A stretch of 64,000 bases of DNA from JAEUJM01 sp964635055. GTDB taxonomy: Bacteria; Actinomycetota; Acidimicrobiia; Acidimicrobiales; DATDAH01. Where the stretch lies: positions 62,001-126,000 of the forward strand of contig CAZWMT010000002.1 in the NCBI GenBank assembly GCA_964635055.1. Direction: 5' to 3'. This document shows positions 31,421-39,178 of the stretch, piece by piece. A model generated the notes under the pieces. The model was given only the letters and a program-made list of their open reading frames with translations. It searched no databases and was not told where the DNA came from. A program made the translations under genes and the position numbers. Every line of letters starts with the position of its first letter. Positions within the stretch are counted from its first letter, which is position 1.

Positions 31421-34348
31421 GTGGTCGGTGATGCGCGGGTGAAGCGGACGTCGATGGCCGTGGTGTTGGCGGTGCTGGTCGCCGCGGTGTCAGTCGTGCT
31501 GCCAGGCGGATCGGCGCCGGTCGGCGCCGACGGCAACGAGGCACCGGCGTCGTCGGCCGTCTTTCGTGCGCTGAGCGCTCACTCCGGCCACACGTGCGCC
31601 ATCTTGTTCCACGGGTCGGTCAAGTGCTGGGGCGTCAACGACAAGGGACAGCTGGGGCTCGGCGACACCGCGAACCGCGGGGTCGTGGCGGGACAGATGG
31701 GCGACGCGCTCCCCGCCGTGAACCTCGGTACCGGTCGGACCGCTTCGGCGATCTCGGCGGGCCGGTTCTTCACGTGCGCGGTGCTGGACAACGGATCGGT
31801 GAAGTGCTGGGGCCAGAACCTCAAGGGTCAGTTGGGGCTGGGCGACACTGCCACCAGGGGTGACGGCCCGGGGGAGATGGGCGACGCGCTCCCCGCGGTG
31901 AACCTGGGCACGGGACGAACCGCGGTGGCGATCTCCGCGGGGACGGACATGGCCTGCGCCATCCTCGACAACGGGTCGCTGAAGTGCTGGGGAGGCGGCG
32001 CCCAGGGCAGGCTGGGCCTGGGTGACACCATCGACCGCGGGGACGGCCCGGGGGAGATGGGCGACGCGCTCCCCGCGGTGAACCTGGGCACGGGACGCAC
32101 CGCGGTGGCGGTCGGCGCCGGCTCGGCGCACACGTGTGCGGTCTTGGACAACGGGTCGCTGAAGTGCTGGGGCAACAACGCTTCCGGCCAGCTGGGTCAG
32201 GGTGACCTCGCCAACCGGGGGGACGGCCCGGGGGAGATGGGCGACGCGCTCCCTCCGGTGAACCTCGGCACCGGCCGCACCGCGAGCGCGGTCACGCTCG
32301 GCGATGAGTACACGTGCGCGTTGTTGGACAACGGTTCGGTGAAGTGCTGGGGCTTCGACGGCAACGGTGCCTTGGGCCTCGGTACCAGCAGTGCCGGGAC
32401 CACGCCGTCGCAGTTGGGTGACGCGCTGCCGACCGTGGACCTGGGCACGGGCCGCACCGCGGTGTCGATCAGCGGGCGGATCAACCACGCCTGCGCCGTG
32501 CTGGACGACGGCTCGGTGAAGTGCTGGGGTGCCAACTTCGTCGGCCAGTTGGGCCTGGGAGACTCCGACAACCGGGGCGATGCTCCGGGAGAGATGGGCG
32601 ACGTGTTGCCCGCGGTCGCGCTCGGAACCGGTCGGACCGCCCTGGCGGTCACGACCGGAAACGCCCACACCTGTGCCGTGCTGGACGACGGGAGCGTCAA
32701 GTGCTGGGGTCTGAACAACACTGGTCAGCTGGGTCTCGGCGACACCGTGTTCCGGGGCGATGGGCCGAACGAGATGGGCAACGACCTGCCCGCGGTGCAG
32801 GTGGTGACGCCGGCGCCGGCGATGACCGTGGTGTTGTCGAAGGACGAGGCGACGGTGGTGGTGGGCTCGCCGGTCCACTACCACGTGCTGGTGACGAACA
32901 CGGGCAACGTCGGGTTGACCGGGTTCACGGTGACGTCGACGTCGGCGCCGGATTGTGTCGAGGCCGTGCCCACGTTGCTGCCGGGTGGCAGTCACACGAT
33001 CGACTGCACCTACGCCCCGACCGTCGACGATGTCGGGCTCTACAGCGCGACCGTCACCGTGGATTCGGCACAGACGTCGCCCGTCACGTCCAACACCGCC
33101 ACTGTCACCGTGACGATTCCCGCCGGCCAGGCCCTCGTGAAGGGCACGGTCACCGCCGTGATCTTCGGGAACCCGGTGTCGGGCGCGCTGGTGGCGGCGC
33201 TGGACGCCGACGGCTTCTCGCTGGTGGGCATGGACCTGACCGCGGGCGACGGCACCTACGCGATGCTCGTTCCCGCCGACTCGGTCTTCTTCTACATCGC
33301 CGATCCCGCCAACAACCACATCGCCAAGTTCCACCAGAACTCGCCCACGACGCTCACGGACGGCGCCACGGTGACGGTCAATCCGCAGATCACCCGCGCC
33401 CTGGGCGGGATCGAGGGCCAGATCACCGACGCCGCCTCGGGGGACGGGGTGGCCACCGGGGTGGCGTTGTCCACGAACCCGGTGACCGGTCAGATGAGCA
33501 TCGGCGCCGTGACCGACGGGTTCGGTTTCTACGTGATCCGCGACCTGCGTTCGGTGGGCTACCTGGTGACGCTGCTCGACCTCGCCGGCGCTCACGCGCC
33601 CCGCTACTACGACGGGGCGGCGACGCCGGCGACGGCGAGTGTCGTGAACGTGGTGGGCGGGGCGTTGCAGGTGATCGGCACGTCGACGTTGCCGGCCCAG
33701 ACCCCGCCGGGCGGTACCGCGCACCTGAACGGTGTGGTCACCAGCTCGGGTGGCGGGGCGATGGCGGACGTGGCGGTCGTCGCCCTCAACGCCGGCGACT
33801 ACACCTTCGAGGCCGGGGACCTCACCGACAGCCAGGGCGGGTACGACATCGCCGTGGATCCCGGTAGCTACATCGTGGGCTTCGCCGACACGACCGGGTC
33901 GGCCGGGTTCGAGTGGAACCACGATCAGCCCGGCTCGGGGTTGGGGTCGGCGACGCCGGTCACAGCCGCGGTGGGTGCCGACGGGGTGGTGAACGCGTCG
34001 TTGGCGTCGAACCGGGGGGCGGTGGGTGGCACGATCACCGAGGACGGCTCGGGGGTCCCGCTGGCGGACATGTGGGTCTTCGCCATCGACAGCACCGGTT
34101 CGGTGGTGGGTGTGGCCAAGACCGCGGCTGACGGCACCTACACGATCTCGGACGTGCCCGTGGGCGGGGTCCGGGTCCGGGTCATCGACATCACCGGCGC
34201 GCACACGCCCGAGTACTACGACAACCACGCCGGTTCCGGCGCCGGCACCGACTACCCCTCGGCCAGCATCGTCACCATCGTCGGCGGCGCCACCACCACC
34301 GTCGACGCCGCCCTCGCCGGCCTCCCCTCTGTCGTCGGGTCGAACTGA
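31421..34348 (+). CDS. Secreted RCC1-type seven-bladed propeller mosaic protein A
   Basis: The 975-residue protein has a signal-like helix (about 10-30) and seven RCC1-type repeats (about 45-465). Each blade carries HTCAVLDNG, then SVKCWG, the GQLGLGD turn and a GTGRTA link; the two Cys per blade probably form a disulfide. A DUF11/DUF7507-like domain follows (about 470-565, HYHVLVTNTGNVGLTGFTVT), then three or four carboxypeptidase-regulatory-like beta-sandwiches. There is no sortase motif or C-terminal helix, so it is probably released or cell-wall associated. The GTG at 31421 has GGGAGGG 7 bp upstream. Its last 716 bp or so are identical to protein B. A cell-surface binding or adhesion role is inference. 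Confidence 0.85.
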   Translation: MVGDARVKRTSMAVVLAVLVAAVSVVLPGGSAPVGADGNEAPASSAVFRALSAHSGHTCAILFHGSVKCWGVNDKGQLGLGDTANRGVVAGQMGDALPAVNLGTGRTASAISAGRFFTCAVLDNGSVKCWGQNLKGQLGLGDTATRGDGPGEMGDALPAVNLGTGRTAVAISAGTDMACAILDNGSLKCWGGGAQGRLGLGDTIDRGDGPGEMGDALPAVNLGTGRTAVAVGAGSAHTCAVLDNGSLKCWGNNASGQLGQGDLANRGDGPGEMGDALPPVNLGTGRTASAVTLGDEYTCALLDNGSVKCWGFDGNGALGLGTSSAGTTPSQLGDALPTVDLGTGRTAVSISGRINHACAVLDDGSVKCWGANFVGQLGLGDSDNRGDAPGEMGDVLPAVALGTGRTALAVTTGNAHTCAVLDDGSVKCWGLNNTGQLGLGDTVFRGDGPNEMGNDLPAVQVVTPAPAMTVVLSKDEATVVVGSPVHYHVLVTNTGNVGLTGFTVTSTSAPDCVEAVPTLLPGGSHTIDCTYAPTVDDVGLYSATVTVDSAQTSPVTSNTATVTVTIPAGQALVKGTVTAVIFGNPVSGALVAALDADGFSLVGMDLTAGDGTYAMLVPADSVFFYIADPANNHIAKFHQNSPTTLTDGATVTVNPQITRALGGIEGQITDAASGDGVATGVALSTNPVTGQMSIGAVTDGFGFYVIRDLRSVGYLVTLLDLAGAHAPRYYDGAATPATASVVNVVGGALQVIGTSTLPAQTPPGGTAHLNGVVTSSGGGAMADVAVVALNAGDYTFEAGDLTDSQGGYDIAVDPGSYIVGFADTTGSAGFEWNHDQPGSGLGSATPVTAAVGADGVVNASLASNRGAVGGTITEDGSGVPLADMWVFAIDSTGSVVGVAKTAADGTYTISDVPVGGVRVRVIDITGAHTPEYYDNHAGSGAGTDYPSASIVTIVGGATTTVDAALAGLPSVVGSN
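33614..34329 (+). repeat. 716 bp perfect direct repeat, copy 1
   Basis: Positions 33614-34329 are identical, by line-by-line reading, to 36716-37431 (offset 3102 bp). The repeat encodes the last 240 residues of RCC1-type proteins A and B. Similarity continues on both sides at a lower level. Perfect identity at silent sites, next to diverged flanks, points to recent gene conversion or duplication. Confidence 0.92.
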
Positions 34349-34370
34349 CGAGGGCTCGCCTCCGCGGACT

Positions 34371-34439
34371 GTGGTGGCCGACCCGCAGGTCCTCGCGCGC
34401 GGCGACGCGGTCGAGGCCGTGCGCCCGAGCGGCGAGCGG
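34371..34439 (+). pseudogene. Fossil fragment of the CoA-transferase gene
   Basis: The 69 bp matches 31162-31230 of the CoA-transferase gene at about 80% identity. It reads VVADPQVLARGDAVEAVRPS where the intact gene has VVADAQVLSRGDVVEAVRPS. It lies between RCC1 genes A and B, shows no start, and cannot be functional. It marks an old duplication boundary. Confidence 0.8.
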
Positions 34440-34537
34440 GCGTCTCGCGGTGACTTGCGCCTGACCGTCGGGCTGGTGACACTTTCGTCCTGTTTGGACG
34501 GTCGGGAACGAGCGAGTCGGGACACGGAGCGGGTCGG

Positions 34538-37450
34538 ATGAAACGGGCGGTGGTGATCGCGATCGCGGCAACGGTGTCGACCGTGACGCTGGTGGCGGGC
34601 ACTGCCGGCTCCACGGCTGCGCTGGTAGGGCCGGTGGCGTCTGCAGTGGACGTGGTCAGTGGGCCGCAGGCTGGCTCCACCTGCGCTCGCTTCGCGGATG
34701 GCACCTTGAAGTGCTGGGGGTACAACTTGTTCGGGCAGCTCGGGTACGGCGACACCGCCAACCGAGGCGACGGCCCCGGCGAGATGGGCGACGCCCTGCC
34801 GCCGGTGGACCTCGGGACGGACCGGACCGTGGTCGACGCCGCGGCCGGCGATCTGGACACGTGTGCCGTGCTGGACAACGGGCAGGTCAAGTGCTGGGGG
34901 TGGAACCAGTACGGCCAGCTCGGCCTGGGCGACACCGTGCAGCGGGGCGACAACCCGGGCGAGATGGGCGACGCCCTGCCCGCCATCGCCCTGGGCGCCG
35001 GCCGGACCGCGGCGGCCGTGGCCGTGGGGCAGGCGTCCGCCTGCGCCATCCTCGACAACGGGGCGGTGAGGTGCTGGGGCAGGAACGATCTTGGCCAGCT
35101 CGGCCTGGGCGACACGGCCAACCGGGGCGACGGCCCCGGCGAGATGGGTGACGCCCTGCCGGCGGTGGACCTGGGGCCGGGCCGCACCGCGGTGTCCATC
35201 GCCGCCGGCCCCTTCCACATGTGCGCCGTCCTCGACAACGGGGCGGTGAAGTGCTGGGGCTACAACGGCAATGGCCAATTGGGGTTGGGTGACACCGCCA
35301 CCCGGGGGGACGGCCCAGGGGAGATGGGGGCGGCGCTGCCCGCGGTGGCGTTGGGCACGGGGCGGACCGCCCGCAGCCTCGCCCTGGGAACCTTCTCCAC
35401 CTGCGCGCTGCTGGACGACGCCACGGTGAAGTGCTGGGGCTCGAACGACTTCGGCCAGCTCGGCAACGGATCCGGCTCCAGCGCGGCCGTCGGCGACGGT
35501 CCCGGCGAGATGGGCGACAGCCTGGCGGCGGTGCAACTGGGCACGGGCCGGACGACCGTCGAGCTGGCGGCGGGCCTCGCCCACGTCTGTGCCCGCCTCG
35601 ACAACGCCACCGTGAAGTGCTGGGGTCGGGGCAACCATGGCCAGCTGGGCAACGGGAGCCCCTCCGACGTGGGCCGGTTCGCCATCCAGATGGGCGACAA
35701 CCTGGCGGCGGCGGACCTCGGCACGGGTCGGACCGCGGTCGGCCTCGCGGCCGGGAACGACTACAGCTGCGCTCGCCTCGACGACGGGACACTGAAGTGC
35801 TGGGGCGGCAACGACTTCGGCCAGCTCGGCCTGGGTGACACGGACGCGCGGGGTCGGTTCGCGGGAGAGATGGGCGACGCCCTCCCCCCGGTGGACCTCG
35901 GCCACTTGGCGCCGGCGCCGGCGCTCACGGTGACCACGACGGCCGACGAGACGACCGTCGCGGTCGGCGCCCCCATCCACTACCACGTCACCCTCACCAA
36001 CACGGGCAACGTCGCGCTCACGGGGGTCACCGTCACCGACGCGAACGCGCCGGGGTGCGCGGGGCCGCAGGCGGACCTGGCCGTCGGCGCGTCGCGCACG
36101 GTCGATTGCACCTATACGCCCACGGTGGACGACATCGGCACCCGCTCCAACGCGGCCACCGGGGACGCCACCGAGGTCGCCCCGGTCACGTCGACCGCGG
36201 TGGACGTGTCGGTCACGATCCCGGCCGGCCAGGCGTTGGTGAAGGGGCAGGTGACGGCGGTGATCTTCGGGAACCCGGTGTCGGGGGCCATGGTGGCGGG
36301 CTTGGACCCGGCGGACTTCTCGGTGGTGGGGTTGGACGTGACCGCCGGGGACGGGACCTACGCCATGTTGGTGCCGGCGGGGTCGGTGATGCTCTACCTG
36401 GCGGACCCGGCCAACGGCCACATCCCCAAGTTCCACGCCACGTCGCCGACGGCGGTGGCCGACGGTGCGACGGTGGTGGTGAACGAGCAGCTCAACCGGG
36501 CGCTGGGGGGCATCGAGGGTCGGATCACCGACGCCACCACCGGTGACGGGGTCGCCACCGGGGTGGCGTTGACCACGAACCCGGTGACCGGCCAGATGAG
36601 CATCGGCGCCACGACCGACGGGTTCGGCTTCTACGTGATCCGCGACCTGCGTTCGGTCGGCTACCTGGTGACGCTGCTCGACCTCGCCGGCGCTCACGCG
36701 CCCCGGTACTACAACGGGGCGGCGACGCCGGCGACGGCGAGTGTCGTGAACGTGGTGGGCGGGGCGTTGCAGGTGATCGGCACGTCGACGTTGCCGGCCC
36801 AGACCCCGCCGGGCGGTACCGCGCACCTGAACGGTGTGGTCACCAGCTCGGGTGGCGGGGCGATGGCGGACGTGGCGGTCGTCGCCCTCAACGCCGGCGA
36901 CTACACCTTCGAGGCCGGGGACCTCACCGACAGCCAGGGCGGGTACGACATCGCCGTGGATCCCGGTAGCTACATCGTGGGCTTCGCCGACACGACCGGG
37001 TCGGCCGGGTTCGAGTGGAACCACGATCAGCCCGGCTCGGGGTTGGGGTCGGCGACGCCGGTCACAGCCGCGGTGGGTGCCGACGGGGTGGTGAACGCGT
37101 CGTTGGCGTCGAACCGGGGGGCGGTGGGTGGCACGATCACCGAGGACGGCTCGGGGGTCCCGCTGGCGGACATGTGGGTCTTCGCCATCGACAGCACCGG
37201 TTCGGTGGTGGGTGTGGCCAAGACCGCGGCTGACGGCACCTACACGATCTCGGACGTGCCCGTGGGCGGGGTCCGGGTCCGGGTCATCGACATCACCGGC
37301 GCGCACACGCCCGAGTACTACGACAACCACGCCGGTTCCGGCGCCGGCACCGACTACCCCTCGGCCAGCATCGTCACCATCGTCGGCGGCGCCACCACCA
37401 CCGTCGACGCCGCCCTCGCCGGCCTCCCCTCCCTCGTCGGGTCGAACTGA
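34538..37450 (+). CDS. Secreted RCC1-type seven-bladed propeller mosaic protein B
   Basis: The 970-residue protein has a signal peptide (KRAVVIAIAATVSTVTLVAG) and seven RCC1-type blades with KCWG or RCWG motifs (about 45-450), each preceded by a TCA or SCA cysteine. The DUF11-like domain (HYHVTLTNTGNVALTGVTVT) and regulatory-like beta-sandwiches follow. The propeller differs from A (for example SLAAVQLGTGRTTVELAAGL), yet the last 240 residues are identical. The start is ATG with GGAGCGGG upstream. The upstream gap carries a CoA-transferase fossil. Same proposed role as protein A. Confidence 0.85.
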   Translation: MKRAVVIAIAATVSTVTLVAGTAGSTAALVGPVASAVDVVSGPQAGSTCARFADGTLKCWGYNLFGQLGYGDTANRGDGPGEMGDALPPVDLGTDRTVVDAAAGDLDTCAVLDNGQVKCWGWNQYGQLGLGDTVQRGDNPGEMGDALPAIALGAGRTAAAVAVGQASACAILDNGAVRCWGRNDLGQLGLGDTANRGDGPGEMGDALPAVDLGPGRTAVSIAAGPFHMCAVLDNGAVKCWGYNGNGQLGLGDTATRGDGPGEMGAALPAVALGTGRTARSLALGTFSTCALLDDATVKCWGSNDFGQLGNGSGSSAAVGDGPGEMGDSLAAVQLGTGRTTVELAAGLAHVCARLDNATVKCWGRGNHGQLGNGSPSDVGRFAIQMGDNLAAADLGTGRTAVGLAAGNDYSCARLDDGTLKCWGGNDFGQLGLGDTDARGRFAGEMGDALPPVDLGHLAPAPALTVTTTADETTVAVGAPIHYHVTLTNTGNVALTGVTVTDANAPGCAGPQADLAVGASRTVDCTYTPTVDDIGTRSNAATGDATEVAPVTSTAVDVSVTIPAGQALVKGQVTAVIFGNPVSGAMVAGLDPADFSVVGLDVTAGDGTYAMLVPAGSVMLYLADPANGHIPKFHATSPTAVADGATVVVNEQLNRALGGIEGRITDATTGDGVATGVALTTNPVTGQMSIGATTDGFGFYVIRDLRSVGYLVTLLDLAGAHAPRYYNGAATPATASVVNVVGGALQVIGTSTLPAQTPPGGTAHLNGVVTSSGGGAMADVAVVALNAGDYTFEAGDLTDSQGGYDIAVDPGSYIVGFADTTGSAGFEWNHDQPGSGLGSATPVTAAVGADGVVNASLASNRGAVGGTITEDGSGVPLADMWVFAIDSTGSVVGVAKTAADGTYTISDVPVGGVRVRVIDITGAHTPEYYDNHAGSGAGTDYPSASIVTIVGGATTTVDAALAGLPSLVGSN
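36716..37431 (+). repeat. 716 bp perfect direct repeat, copy 2
   Basis: This is the partner of 33614-34329. Beyond the repeat, the stop-codon region and about 20 bp after it remain nearly the same (GAGGGCTCGCCTCCGCGG versus CAGGGCTCGCCTCCGCGG). Confidence 0.92.
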
Positions 37451-37564
37451 CCAGGGCTCGCCTCCGCGGCCCGGCGTGCCGGGCGGAACCCACCGATGAC
37501 CACCCTGCCGAGGGAGACGCCGCCGCGACCGTGCTCGACACCGCCGGCGGTGTCGCCGTCCCGG

Positions 37565-38134
37565 TCAGCGGTCGAACAGGGCGGTGACGTCGAGGCCGAA
37601 GCCCGCGATGACCGGGGTGGTGAGGGTCTCGCCCTCGCCGACCTCGACGGCGACGTCGAACGTGGCCATGTCGGGCGAAGAGCGGCGAAACACCAGCACG
37701 CGCTCGCCCACCGGGTCGACCAGCCAGAGCTCGGGCACGCCGATGGCCTCGTAGCCCTGCTTCTTCGTGCCCAGGTCGTAACCCCAGGTGGTGGGTGAGC
37801 GGACCTCGATGACGAGGTCGGGTGGGCCGGGGTGGCGGTTGGCGTCCATGGCGGGGAAGTGCTCGAGGGTCGTCCACCACACGTCGGGCCGGAACACGCT
37901 GGTGTCGTCGATCGGCGCGGCGACCTCGAGCCCGGGCCGGCCCAAACCGGAGTGCTCCTCCGAGAACGACAACAGCTGGTGGGCGATCCACAGGACGATG
38001 TTCTGGTGGCGCATGCTCGGTGTGTCCACGACCAGCTCCCCGTCGATCAGCTCGGTGTGCTTCAGTTCGCCAGGGAGGGCGAAGAACTCGTCGGCCGTGA
38101 GTCGTCGGTGCGCGTGCACGGCCATGTCGGCCAC
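37565..38134 (-). CDS. Uma2 family putative endonuclease (DUF820)
   Basis: The 189-residue protein has the Uma2 layout: HRRLTADEFFALPGELKHTE and LIDGELVVDTPSMRHQNIVL at the N-terminus, FRPDVWW, then LVIEVRSPTTWGYDLGTKKQ, whose E-V-x-S followed by D and K resembles a PD-(D/E)XK nuclease core. YEAIGVPELWLVDPVGERVL follows. Biological substrate unknown. The start is GTG at 38134 or ATG at 38125. Its 5' end is copied as relics at 38857 and 42919. Confidence 0.88.
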   Translation of the reverse strand: MADMAVHAHRRLTADEFFALPGELKHTELIDGELVVDTPSMRHQNIVLWIAHQLLSFSEEHSGLGRPGLEVAAPIDDTSVFRPDVWWTTLEHFPAMDANRHPGPPDLVIEVRSPTTWGYDLGTKKQGYEAIGVPELWLVDPVGERVLVFRRSSPDMATFDVAVEVGEGETLTTPVIAGFGLDVTALFDR

Positions 38135-38171
38135 CGTACCGAGCGGGTACGACGGTGTGAAGGGGTCCCGG

Positions 38172-38573
38172 CTACGGGACGACGTCGAACCCGACGTCGC
38201 GGAAGTCGGCGTCGAAGGTGAACGCCGTGGTGATCGCTTCGATTCGCATGATCTCGAAGCTGACCTGGTCGACCAACGAAACCCCGCGGCGGAGCCCGGC
38301 CAGGTAGGCCGCCGTCGCGGTGCGGTGCAGGTCCTCGTCGACGAAGCGAATGGCGACGCTGGGGATCAGGCCAGTGAGCAGCGCCCGCACCGCGGCAGCA
38401 CCCAGACGTCGGTGCACCAGAGCGGACGCCTCGACGACGACGTAGCCGTGGGTCACGAGGGAGAGGTCCGGATCCCGTCCCGGGCCACGGAACCAGCCGG
38501 CGGCCTGCTCATGGGCGCGGTCGTCTTCGTCGAGCAGGGCGTAGAGCGCAGCGGTGTCGACGAAGACGGTCAC
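38172..38573 (-). CDS. vapC: VapC-type PIN domain toxin
   Basis: The 133-residue PIN protein has the acidic residues expected for an RNase: D6 in VFVDTAALYALL, a Glu in VVVEASALVHRR, Asp in GVSLVDQVSFEIM and a last one in FTFDADFRDVGF. Its start overlaps the VapB-like stop by 4 nt (ATGA), the usual type II toxin-antitoxin order. It lies within the RCC1/Uma2 region and may help hold that DNA in place. Confidence 0.92.
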   Translation of the reverse strand: MTVFVDTAALYALLDEDDRAHEQAAGWFRGPGRDPDLSLVTHGYVVVEASALVHRRLGAAAVRALLTGLIPSVAIRFVDEDLHRTATAAYLAGLRRGVSLVDQVSFEIMRIEAITTAFTFDADFRDVGFDVVP

Positions 38574-38806
38574 TCCGAGAAGGCGTCGATGAGGTGGTCG
38601 TCGTGGTGCTCGGCGACGTCGCTCCGACCGGAGCGGAACCCGCCGATCGACGCGACGGCCCGCTCTCGGCGACCCGCCCCCCCGCTTGGCAGCGCGCGGT
38701 CGACCGCGTCGCGTATGACCTGGGCGGCGGAGACCCCCCGCTCAGACGCGGCGCGTGCGACCGCCCGCCACTGGTCGTCTTCGAGCTGGACCTGAGTCCG
38801 ATGCAT
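38570..38806 (-). CDS. vapB: VapB-type ribbon-helix-helix antitoxin
   Basis: The 78-residue protein opens with RTQVQLEDDQWRAVARAASE, a ribbon strand and first helix, then GVSAAQVIRDAVDRAL, the second helix of a ribbon-helix-helix dimer. The C-terminal 35 residues should wrap the toxin. Direct repeats TGCATGYGTA overlap and flank its start and are the likely autoregulatory operator. Confidence 0.88.
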   Translation of the reverse strand: MHRTQVQLEDDQWRAVARAASERGVSAAQVIRDAVDRALPSGGAGRRERAVASIGGFRSGRSDVAEHHDDHLIDAFSE

Positions 38807-38830
38807 GCGTACACACTAGCTGCATGTGTA
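38802..38830. promoter_or_regulatory. Direct-repeat operator of the vapBC module
   Basis: TGCATGCGTA (38802-38811) and TGCATGTGTA (38821-38830) are spaced 19 bp start to start. A weaker CATGCGTTT lies at 38841. The first copy covers the vapB start codon. The surrounding DNA is unusually AT-rich for this window. Confidence 0.55.
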
Positions 38831-38856
38831 AGCGTCTTTCCATGCGTTTCAATCAT

Positions 38857-38961
38857 TTACCGGACGTATTCGATGGCCACCGTGCCGCGGAGGTCGCCGC
38901 CCCGACCGTGCTCGACGAAGAACTCGTCGGCCGTGAGTCGTCGGTGCGCGTCCACGGCCAT
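38857..38961 (-). pseudogene. Relic of a Uma2 gene 5' end
   Basis: From an ATG at 38961 it reads MAVDAHRRLTADEFF, as in the intact Uma2 gene at 37565, then departs into unrelated sequence (VEHGRGGDLRGTVAIEYVR) and stops at 38857. The departing part (38870-38912) matches the 3' flank of RCC1 gene B (about 37497-37539) at about 80%. The relic is therefore a recombination joint. Confidence 0.75.
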
Positions 38962-39039
38962 GGCGCCACCGTACCGAGCGGCACTGACGGCGTGAAGGGT
39001 CAGCGTCCGGAACTGGCGGTCAGGCTGGTCGTGGGCGAC

Positions 39040-39087
39040 GAGGTCCGGGATCCCGGGTTCGACGACACCGACGTTCTCCTGCGTTGA
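39040..39087 (+). pseudogene. Fossil of the CoA-transferase 3' end
   Basis: This reads VRDPGFDDTDVLLR and stops, against VREPGFDDSDALLY at the end of the intact gene (31329). The next 90 bp also align with the 31330-31420 leader of RCC1 gene A, including the shared GGTGATCCGGTGGTCGGT. It shows that a block running from the CoA-transferase end into the RCC1 gene was copied. Confidence 0.8.
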
Positions 39088-39178
39088 TCGGTGCTTGCCA
39101 TCGACAGGAGCCTCTTGCTCCTGAACCGGGGGTCAGCGAAACTCTCCCGCACGTGGTGGCGATCAGGAGGGTGATCCG

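Noticed and set aside
31421..34348. Eukaryotic RCC1 or contaminating sequence
   Set aside because: The TCA-NG-VKCWG blade type with a signal peptide is bacterial, and GC content and codon use of the propeller fit the surroundings.
31490..37330. A minus-strand open frame of about 1900 codons antisense to RCC1 genes A and B
   Set aside because: It mirrors the repeated structure of the propeller genes, is Arg/His/Gly-rich, has no folded-domain pattern, and arises from GC-rich codon bias on the opposite strand.
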